Positions 30,117-42,100 of a DNA stretch of 64,000 nt are shown here, piece after piece (the stretch's first letter is position 1; each line of letters starts with the position of its first letter). The position numbers and the translations under genes are program-made. The DNA is from Limnephilus marmoratus (taxonomy: Eukaryota; Arthropoda; Insecta; Trichoptera; Limnephilidae): assembly GCA_917880885.1 (NCBI GenBank), contig OU862933.1, forward strand, positions 7,053,452 to 7,117,451, in the 5' to 3' direction. The notes below the pieces were generated by a model, which was given only the letters and a program-made list of their open reading frames with translations, was not told where the DNA came from and searched no databases.

Positions 30117-33100
30117 GTTAGAATTTATTTAATTTATTACATATATTAGAGTTCTATTGATAACCCGCAACATTTTAATGATTGTTTCGCTCGGTGCCTG
30201 ACAGCACTTAAAGACATCCAGATAAATTTGCTTTGGAAGGTTTATATATGTATAAAATGCAATCAGTTCCCTCCGGTGTCCACATTCAGTTCCGCTAGAC
30301 ACACAAAACAAGGCTTGTGGTGTTAATAATAGCGATTTTATGACTTGTGGATTTGGGGGCAACTGTTATCTAATTCATTATTACTTGTTCCTTATCAGAA
30401 ATCCTTGAGAACGCACACTTTACTAATTATGATTTTTTTATTTGATTTCAGTACAAAACGCATTGCGTAGCTTTGGTGCTATGTTTAAATGTTGGTGTTG
30501 ACCCACCTGACATTGTCAAAACACAGCCATGTGCCAGATTAGAGTGTTGGATAGGTAAACATCTTTACTATTTTACATTCTAAATTCTATAAGGTAATGA
30601 TGGTATTAGCCATATTAGTGAGCAAATTCGCTAGTCTGGTATGGGTTTTAAAATGTTTTTCTAAAACCTGACACTTGGTGAATATCTATGATCAGCGGTG
30701 ACAGATGCACATTAAACTTCTATAATATAGAAGAACAACATAATAAAACCATAACTTTATTATTCAGATTCATTAGCAGATTCTCATTGTTTCAAAACTT
30801 ATGTTGAAGGCCAAATATTAAATGTATCTCTCCTATATTTTAGATTTGATTTATATTTAAGTATTATTGAGTATCAAAGTGATAAATGAAGTAGCGATGT
30901 GCATATCCCGAGGTTCGTAGAAAATGCATTTAACAAGGTTAGTTCATTAAGGGAGTAGATAGGTGATTGGCTAGAAAGTTGTGATGCAGCTTAAAGTTCA
31001 TTCTCCACCAAGAGATTTGAATTTACTACAATACAAGTTAATGCGTCAAGCGACTGAATGGGTTTACAAATTATTTATTTATTTAGGTTTGAAATTATAC
31101 TAATTATTATTTATTAAAATTGGGGGTGAAATGCAGATCCTGCCAAAGTTTGGAAATTTAATAAAAAGGCACTTTCTAGATGAGAAAAGTGTGGAGAAGC
31201 TGAATAAAAAAAAAATTAAAGCGCGCTCGGCAAAATTGAGGGAGATACAGCCGTTTAAAGTATAAATAAAATTTCTCTTCGCGAACCGATACTACTACAC
31301 TCCGCCCGCCATTTTGTCACTGTTATGTTGGTATCCCAGACCTACAAACAAGAGCTAGATACGATTGTAGCCGACTTTGTGGGATAAATAATAAGGCGCG
31401 TAATTATGAAAAACAGAATTAATAATATAATGTAAACGAACCTCTAATCAGGCACTGCAATGGAGACAAACCATTCAAATCCTGGGATGTTTTTTAAAAT
31501 AAAGATAATATACACAAGCCCGCTACACAAACCCTGCGTAGCCAAACAAACCATTCAAAAACGTAGGCTGTTTTTTAAAGTAAAGATAACATACACAAGC
31601 CCGCTACGCAAATCCTGCGTAGCCAAACAAACCATTCAAAAACGTAGGCTGTTTTTTAAAGTAAAGATAACATACACAATCCCGTTAGACAAACCATTTA
31701 AAAAAGTAAGCTGTTTTTTTAAAGTAAAGTCCACAATCCCGTTAGACAAACCATTTAAAAACGTAGGCTGTTTTTTAAAGTAAAGATAATATACACAATC
31801 CCGCTAGACAAACCATTGCCTGAAGTGGCGCGGGACTCGATCGCTCCGAAGTGTGCGTGTAAACGGCGCTATAGTATACATAGTATTATCCATGTATCCC
31901 ATGAAGTCGGCTACAATCGTATCTTGCTCTTCTTTGTATCAGGGATACCAACATAGCAGTGACAAAATGGCCGCCGGGTTGTCATAGTGTCGGTTCGCTA
32001 AGTGAAATTTTACTTAACGCAATTGAAAATTAATTACTTATTCAAATTTTTTTTCTATTGCTTTCTGCACTTTTTTTCACCTTCCAGATTAAAGTTCTCA
32101 ACTTAAAACGCGGTGATAACATGGTTTTTGGCAAAAAACAAACTTTGGCAGGATCTGCATTCCTCCCAAAATTGGTATTCGGATTAAAAGAGAAATAATT
32201 TCCGGATTATTTTCTGTGTTACATCCACATTTATGATGTAGATTCGAGGCTATTAGCGTCTTATGCAGTGATGAATATCAGGATTCTTATTGTCTGACAA
32301 ATAATGACAAATTGAAAGTCTCACTTATCAAACTACCATATCTAAGATCAAACTGGGAAAGTGTTGAGAATAATCGATATAATAAACGGCATGATCAGGA
32401 AGGAAGTAATCAAAAATGACCAGAGTATTATCAGACGCGGTATACATATGGGTCGTTCAATTTCTATATCCGCTATTTCATTGATTTAGAGAAAACCGCA
32501 AAAAACTGTCAAATCTCTAGCGTAAATAAGTAATTTTTTGAATAATGAAATGGAGTAGGTAATATATTTTCGAAAAGTGTTAATTTTTTTTATGTATGCA
32601 GCATAATTAAAGTAATTTCGATAAATAAAATGGATATAGCAGATTTTGATACTCACTTTGTGATTTACTTACGATATTGAGGCTTTTGAAACTCAACTGA
32701 CCTGACGTGCAAGTTTCTAAACCCGCCATCTTGGCAAAATAACTGCTTGTGATTGGTTGAATTCTGATACAGTGGGTTTTGATAGCAACTTCGGAAAAAA
32801 TTCGGTTTACGGGAGATAGTCCTAGATAATTTTTTTTTTTTTTTTATACTAATTATGGGCCGGAAAATCCGAATCTGAAAGAATTAGGCGTCGGCAAGCA
32901 ATATTAACTGAATTACACGACTTTAAAATTTTCTATAAACACTAAGTAAAAAACGTCATTTTTAATGCATTGACACAACAAATCATAGAAAAACAAGATA
33001 GATGTTACACCACATAAAATTAAGTGTTGCCATTATCAATAGTATAAGCAGTACACCGGTCACCAATATCAATGTACATGGTTTGTGATAGAAAAGAAAG

Positions 33101-36100
33101 TGCCCCCTTCGTAGCGCCTACTCGCGTCACGGCAAAAAAACATCCCAGTTTTCAAGTAGTTTAGCGGCTACGCTAGGTTTGTGTAACATGGTTTGTGATA
33201 GAAAAGAAAGTGTTATTGATATTATTGCTTAATGGCAACACTTAATTTTATGTGGTGTAACATCTTTCTTGTTTTTCTATGACTTGTTATGTCAATACAT
33301 TCAAAATGACGTGTTTTCCTTTGTGCTTATAGAAAATTTTAAAGTCGTGTAATTCAGTTAATATTGCTTGCCGACGCCTAATTCTTTCAGATTCGGATTT
33401 TCCGGCCCATAATTAGTATAAAAAAAGAAAAAAATTTTATCTAGGACTATCTCCCGTAAACTGAACTTTAGCCGCAACTTCTTGTGTGATATAGCGGGTT
33501 TCGTTTCTCACTCGCAGTTTTAACTTGGTTTTTGGTCAAGATAAGGGAGATTTTGAAATTCAGTTTCCTCTTGTTCCTCGCAAAAATTATACAAGTTGTC
33601 ATACTCGGATCATTTTGTCAAAATATTGGATATAGCGGGTATCGAAATTATAGGACTCGTGTAGACAACGGCCAGCCATCAAGTTGCCTTTTGTTTTGGT
33701 TAGAGACTATCGATATTCCTGTCTCGGTTACGTGGAACTGGTTCCTTTGCTGTCAATGTCACCGTAGATATTTTTCTCAAGAAACTGGTTATTTTTGGAA
33801 CCGATTCTTTGTGGAATTTATTTAAAATTAAAAATATTAGGAAAATTGTGAAAAACCACAATTTTTTGTTAAAACTTTTGAGGAGCCAATTCAATTTTTC
33901 ATAGAAATACTCAAGTCACCCTCCCATATTTTTTCATTCGAAAAACTGGTTCCAAAAGTATATGTATAAAGGATCTGTTCCACATCGGTCTCCAGTACCT
34001 GGAACGCAGAGAAAACCTTTTTCAGGTACGAGCCCAATGCATTTTTTTTCTTCTGAAAAATGCCTGTGTGAGTGAACCTTGTTAAATAAATTTTCTACGA
34101 TTGGGGCATAACTGATATATTCTTTTGAAATGATTGGTTGTTCTAAAATATTTCAAAATTTCATTGGAACGCTTTTGAATTATTTCACATATTTGTTTGA
34201 GACGATGTTTTTAAGTTAGTTTGGCTGTTTCAAGTTCCAATAGGGCAAGATTTTTCAGTTTGTCAATTGAATTATAAAGCCGCACTATATATTCATGAGT
34301 ATAGTATACCCGCCTTGACTACCTGCAAAATTACACTAACCAGCATTAAGAGCATGCCGGTAAACAAATGTCATAAAATCTCCCAAAAATTGTTTGTTAT
34401 AAGTTAACAGAGCTTCAAAAATATATTTTTATGTTATATCAATTGATTGCATCGTGTTTGTAACTCATTAGAGTTTTTGCTGTGAAATAATATATTATTA
34501 TACGGTCAAAGTTCATACCTACTCAAATTGTCTATAAAAAAGGCTTAATTTAAATAGACGCATAGAAACAACGCTGCCTATGTAAAAGGCCAGCCTACTC
34601 TCAGTCAAAATATAGCAGCAGATGTGTAGAATAAGAAATTTAAAATATTTTCGTTTTATCATCTTATAGGAAAATAATTCACATTTTTATACCAGGCTGA
34701 AATTATTATGAACAAGGTAAAACAATAATGATCAGGCTGATTCACCCATAAATCAATGCGACCTTGACTGTTATATGTATTATAAATTACAGTTTACTGC
34801 ACATGTCTCAAATATATTATATCGGTAAAATAAAATATGGCAACATTGCATTTGAAAATTTTTGATTTTATAATAATTGATGACATGGGTGGAGGTGAAC
34901 AATGACGTTATATAAGTAGACTCGCCATAATCTCACATACCCGCTAAAGTTTTCAGTAATTTCTTAATTCAAAAGTTATTCATGTATTAAAAAGATATGC
35001 TACTTCCACACCGAAGCCAAACTTCCAATTCGAGCTTCCAACGCATAAACTACCCTTCAACAAAATGTCACAACAAGTGTCGATCGAAGAAAGAAAACCA
35101 TCCCGACTATTTACGAATATTAGCGACGGATGATGAGCGGGACAGATAATATAAAACTGTGTCGAGTGAGTGAGAACGAGATACTTGCGTGCGTGCAGGC
35201 AGCCATTTGTTTGTTTTAGTTGTGCAGTTATGGTCATTACGTTTTCTTAAATTATGCATTTTTTAAACATAATTGGATTCTTAAGTTGTTAATACCTTAA
35301 AATGTCGAAAAATAGCAGTCGTTTACCGGTATAGACACCCTTAATACACTTTGTTTTTTAAGAAGTTACTTTCAAAATCACCCGTAATTACTTTCTAATC
35401 TCCAAGCTATATTACTTCTTTTGATTATTTTAGTTTAAAAAAACTGTTAATTATTTAGTAACTAATATTAAAGAATAAAGGTTTTTGTTTTCTTTCAAAT
35501 AATATTTTCTTTTAATTAATGAGATCCCGAAAATTCCGAGATCTCGCGAGATTGTAATTTCTAATCTCACGAGATCTCAAATTTGCGATCTCGAATTTGC
35601 GATCTCGAGTCAAGATTGCATTCCCTAATAGTAATTAAGGTGAATCAAAAGGTTTTTTCTGAAAAATATTTGTATTAAGAGGAAACTGGGCGGCGTTTTG
35701 TCCATACAAACATATTCTCTAATTTCCTCTCTGGAATATCGACCACTAGTGTGTCAGTACATTTTGCTTTTTTTCGATAGAAGTTACTTCTTATAGGAGT
35801 AAGGACCCTCCAAAGTCATTAAAATTGGCTGGCTTGAACGCCACCAACAGGCGTTCAGTGTACAAACTAGACAATGCATTTTTTAAAAAAGCAAATCGTA
35901 CAGATATAAAGTGTTTTCTTCTAATACAGTTAGTAAAAAGAATCTTAAGAATCAGTCCAGTTTTGGAGGAGAAAAATGGGAAATACAAAATCTCGATTTT
36001 GATGGTTTTATTTGGATATTATCAGCCTGATGTGCAGTTATCACTTTCGCTTAGTATTCGGGGGAGTAAGAGCAACAGTGACAGCAACATTTTGGTAAAA

Positions 36101-39100
36101 TACCTATCGTTAAAATTTCTCGGCAACCGGGTTTCCTCTTAAGTGTGTCCAGTGATTTCAAAAGCTTACCTTTATTTATATTTGTGACAAAACCTTCATC
36201 CATTAATAATAGCTTTATTGTTTTGTATTTTGCAAAAATTAAACTGCCCTCAAATTAAACACAATGTGTTGTGGCATTAATGGGCAAGGAAAAAGTTATG
36301 TTTTTATTTATAACTCACTGATTTTGGATTTACCTACTTGTACTAATTACCCCTAAAAATAATAGATGTAATCATAAAGTTTTTCGTTTATGACTCCACC
36401 ATTTTTTTTTTCAGATCCCCTTTCTCTATCGCCGGCCAAGTCGTTAGAGTTAATAGGAGGCAACTTGAGGCTACAGTACGAACAGTGGCAGCCCAGGGCG
36501 CGCTACAAACAGTCCTTGGACCCCACAAGCGATGAGGTAACATCCTTCCCCATTTTACCCACTAAATAATTGTTTAAGTCCAAGGATTACGTACCAGGAT
36601 ATTGCAACAGCTTAACCCTATAGAGATGAGATTGAGAAGTTCACGTTTAATAATATTAAGTTTCCAATCTAAGTAAATTTTTTTTCTACCTTGAAAAATC
36701 CCATACAAATAACTTAGGTTTCCAACTAACACGCCGCCTCATACATAATCTTCCGTTATTTACACTCTTGAGATGATCTGGCTCAAGTGTTTGATTCACT
36801 TGATCTTCTACTACTGTTCAATTTCGCTTCTTATCTTATGCTTACATTTCTTTCTCCGTTCATCTGCTCTTTTTGTCCATACCATGTAAGTGTCCCTTTT
36901 CTAATATTATTAGTTACACTTTCATCAGCCTTGCGTTTTTTCCGGATCTCCGCATATGTAATACGGTGTAATCAGGGATCTCATTTCTTCAGCCTTTAGA
37001 CTACTTTCATACTGCCTGCCAATTGCAAGCCTTACTGCCATTCATCAGAGTTGGTATTAGCACTTCGTTGTGTACTGCTAGCCTCAAATTTTAATCTTAT
37101 TTTGTTAGATTAAAAAAAAAGTTTTCTTCCTGAATAGGAAAAATTTTGTCGGTCATTTATAATATCCACAAATGTTTATTCTAGTTTAGCTCATACTATT
37201 ATAGAATATATATTACAAATTACTTAAAGATTTTGTTGTATCAGATGTGCACTGTGTATTGAATCTCGAGATAAGAGTTTTTATATCCATTTTCTATCAT
37301 GTTTCAATTGTGTTGCATAAGTATAATTCTTTTGTTCCAAGGACATAAATCTTACCTTAGATTATTACTATTTTACCTTTACCACTAAGGACACGTTTGT
37401 AGTGGGTGCAGTTTGTGGCGAGACGTTAGCCACGCTACATGTATTCAAGATCGAACGCATTCGTTTTTTGTGGCGCAGTGGTTTGCAAAAATGAAATCAA
37501 TATTGAATTTTATGTGGATTTTATTGCAGAGGTTGAAAAAACCCAATATTATATAACCATGGACTCACTGATTTTAGCAATAGACAGATTACAGAAATCA
37601 TCTGGACCAAAATAATACAAATAATAAAATAATACAAATAATGAATAATAAAAAAAAAAAAAAATTATTAAATTGCAGAATCTTGATAAAACGGGTGAAC
37701 CCAATAACGTCTTTTTTTTCTCATTCCGTGTCGTCAGAGGATGTCGACATTTTCGAGTATAAACCACAACTGTGCGTCCGCTGTGCGTGTATGCGACACA
37801 TATATTCCAAACAAAAATGTAGCATGCATATTGTGACGACGTAAATGTTGCGTGCGTGTAATGTGTGGCTCCGGTGTGTGGCTACACTTATTCAAAGGCT
37901 AGAAGTGGGGGACATATAATACTGTTTTAAACAAACCACTGCCTCGATATTTTTTATAAGACCTTTAAAAGGGACATGGGAGGGGAACGGGAGTGGGAAT
38001 GGGGATGTATGGGAAAGGACGTACAGGGGAGGGGTGGGGGACGAGGAAGAGGCAGGGAGAGGGATTACAAATGAGACTAGTAGCAGTAAAGATAGCAGGG
38101 GGTAAATTTTTAAAATCCATGTATCTCACACGGGTACCAGATGGAAAAACAAAAAATATTGTGTATCCAGAAGCACTTCAATAAACAGAATTAATACACA
38201 AACACTTTCTTTCTTTGAGTGGCATTGCAACGCAAGTCGGGTATCGGTAGTGAACAAATAAAATATTAAATCCAATCATAACCACAGTGTGGTCAGTGGC
38301 TGAGTGGGCATCGCATTTGGGTCCCACATTTGAGTTCGATTCCTCGGCTGGCTAATAGTAATGATTATTGGATGATTTTTATAGCGCCATCTTGTGAGAA
38401 AATCACCTCAAGGGCTATGTCCTCCATCACGACTCAAGCAACATTTTCGGCTTATTGTGGTGGTAGTAGGAGATTTTCAAATATTGTCGGGTTATTCGTA
38501 ACCCGGGAATGTTGGACTTTATTTAAAAAAAATAAAAAGAAATGCATACACAAAAGTGTTAGAAGTTTCTTACTGATCTATTTTATGAATTTAAAAAATA
38601 AATATTGCCATTTGTATTAGTGTTGTATCCGTCAGTTTATTTATGTGTAACAAATTGAAATTATGTTTGATAATAACTAATTGCGATGACCTATGGGATC
38701 ATAAATATCTAAATCGCAAATCTTGAAGACAATATACAAAATAATATATTTTAATTATTGGCAAAGATAATAATAATTAATGATAAAAAATAAAATAAAT
38801 AGTGTGAAAATTGAACTCTAGGTGCAGGAGTCTTGAAAAAGGCCTAAATATTAAAATCTATGGGAGGAATGCAGATCCCGCCAAATGTTGAGGATTTTAA
38901 TAAAAATGCACTTTCTAGATGGGAAAAGTGTGGAAAAGTTGAATAAAAAAGAAATTAAGGCGCGCTCGGCAAAATTGAGGGAGATACAGCCGTTTAAAGA
39001 ATGTATGGAATGACACTTCATGAACCGATACTATCAGCCATTTTGAAAACCAAATTATTACCTTAAAGTTGGTAGCACTCGTAATCATCCTCATCTGTTG

Positions 39101-42100
39101 TAACATGGTTTATGTAACATGGTCTGTGCCCCTTTATAGCGCCTGCTCACGTCAACGCAAGAAAAACATCCCTGTTTTCAAGTAGTTTAGCGGCTACGCC
39201 AGGTTTGTGTAACATGGTTTGTGACCATTATTAATTCTGTTTTTCATAATTACGTGTATATCACACGAAGTTAGCTACAATCGTATCAACCTTCGTTAAA
39301 GCAAGTCTGAGATACCAACATTATGAACAAAATGGCTGACAATATCGGTTAATGAAGTGTCATTCCATACATTCTTTAAACGGCTGTATCTCCCTCAATT
39401 TTGCCGAGTGCGCCTTAATTTCTTTTTTATTCAACTTTTCCACACTTTTCCCATCTAGAAAGTGCATTTTTATTAAAATCCTCAACATTTGGCGGGATCT
39501 GCATTTCACCCAAATCTATTTATAGTTTTTATTTTACACTATAATAAAAAATGATGAAAAAAAGTAATGCTCTTTCAATTCAATACATTTAAACTAGTGA
39601 TGCAACGAATACGAATATTCGTATTCGCCGAATAGTAGACATTTACCGAATATTCGTATTCGGCGAATATATATTTACGAATACGAATACTATAAAAAAA
39701 AACTTTTGAATTAATGAATTGTCACAGAAATGTCAAAATGTCTATTGATTTTGTGGCACTGTACCATGAACCTCGAATTTTTCATTTAATACTCGTTCTT
39801 TCTCTTAATAGTTTCAGTATTTGACAGTCGATAGCACAGGTCAAGTGCAAGTATATTGTTACATGTGAGTTAGCCGCGAAGTAAAAGGAACTAAATTTAT
39901 ATAAAATGTCCTCTCGTAAACGTGATCAAAGTGATATAGTGTTTTATATAGTACCATAATAAAACAAACAGAACAAGGTTAAATAAATTAGTGTTTTATT
40001 ACTCTGCCAAGTTATTCGTATTCGTATTCGCCGGATAGTAGGTTTGATATTCGTATTCGTAAAAGTAGTATTCGTTGCATCACTAATTTAAACCCTTCTG
40101 ATTCAGCCTGTGAATAATATTGATGAAAATAGTTTATTTGAAAGTGTTAACTTTTTCCTTTTTTTTATTTTTAGGTTAAGAAATTATGCTGTTCTTTGAG
40201 ACGTAATGCTAAAGATGAAAGAGTACTTTTCCATTACAATGGTCATGGCGTACCCAAACCCACGACCCAGGGTGAGATTTGGGTTTTCAATAGAGTAAGT
40301 ATTTTCGTTTAAACAACACTAACGGTTTGCTAAACTTTAGCCGATATATGTATTGACTTTCATAGAGTTACCAAAAAAATATCCTACGCCGATATGTTTT
40401 CAAATTTACAATGTCCTAACTTTTATTTAAATGACTATAAATTTGTTTTCAGGCATACACCCAATATATACCTCTATCAGTCTACGAACTACAGACATGG
40501 ATGGGTGCACCCTCTCTGTACGTGTACGACTGCTCTAATGCGGGGGTGATAGTCGAACAATTCAAGATATTTGCTGAGCAACATGAAAAAGATTTTGAGG
40601 TATATATGTATATGTTTATTAGTCCCCTTAGATTGAGCAAAATCATTATAATCAGATAGGTAGGTACTAATTTTGTGTAAATTAATAATAATGTATATTT
40701 ATTTACAATTTGGGAGGCGGGAATGGGTACCGCCGCCCCGGGAATCTTTATTGGATAACCTACACCTCTGCCATAGGTCACCCCAAGTGGTTCGCTACGT
40801 TTGGTGATTTAGCAGGGGTGCCCGGGTTAATGGGATGAAGTTTGTTTACGTCTGATGACCAGGACACACTGAACCCCAGATTCATACCCACCCCTTAAAC
40901 CCTTTTCCTTCCCATAACTTTCCTTTCCTTCCTTTCCCTAAAAAAAACCCTCCACACAGCATCCCTAAAGATGACAGGCCCTCAGGGACATTATTTTCCT
41001 TAGGGCCTCCTGTGTGGAGCTCATGTAAAAAAAAAAAAATTGGATAGGTACCTGACTTTTAAATGTTCTTAATGAATTAATGGCAATACCATTTATTTTG
41101 TTCTATTTTTGAATTTCAAATATTTCACTGACTGGAATTCGAATGTAGTATTATTTTTGACATGATTTTGGTTTGGATAACATTTATATATTATGATTCA
41201 AGGAAAGTGAGTGTTTTCCGTCGGCTCTCTTCCCTAGTTATTCGCCTCCAGTTCTTTGATCTTCCCGTCCTGCTCCGAACCTCTTTGGACTTGTTTCCAT
41301 TGGACGTGATTTTCCATGTCCTGGCTGGCTAAGTGGAAAGAATGGCAGATAATAATCTGGCATTCTTTCCTCTTGGTCCATATTTTTAGAATGTACAGAA
41401 TGATGTTGGTACAAAATTATACTGTTGGCAATAACGCTACAGAACCAGCAAGGTTATGTTACACAATTGGAATCCAGCCGTTGGCTGTCAGAACAGCCTG
41501 TTTCTCGGGGGTGTCGAGTAGGTTCAGTCAATTCCTTCCTTGCTGACTGTGATGCAGCAGATGGGGTAATTTCGCTCACCTGCCAATGGAGTAGCACCTG
41601 TGGCGGCGGAAGAGTGAACAAAACGTCTGTGGCGGTGATATTCAAATATGCTATATAATGTAATTGTCAATCTTTGGAAAGAGTAGACAATATCAAATAT
41701 CTTGGCTTAATTATTGATAAAAATTTAAAATGGAACAATCATATTACTATATTAACAAAAAAAAATAAGAAAGCTAGCCTATATCTTCAAGACTCTAAGA
41801 AATATATTGGACAAAATTACACTAAGAACTGTATACTATGCTCTTGTTCAATCAATGCTTTCATATAACGTTATTTGTTGGGGTTCTTGCCATAAGACTA
41901 CTCTAGAGCCTTTAAATATTGCACAAAAATTAATTTTAAAAATAATGTTCAAGAAAAGTTTTATGTATTCATCACAGTTACTATATAGCGAAAGCAAAAT
42001 TATGACAATAAGGCAGTTGTACATAATACAGGCTCTCTGTAAATTTTTCAACAACATTATCACTGCGAAAAGATCTCAACAAGTGCGCATCACTAGATTG

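Noticed and set aside
31460..31783. 107-codon open frame with repeated FFKVKITYT peptides
   Set aside because: It only reflects the tandem array in the fold-back loop; unit lengths vary and the frame is not kept in other copies.
41316..41658. Open frames of 63-77 codons near 41.4 kb
   Set aside because: No motif, both strands open, between two repeats; likely chance.
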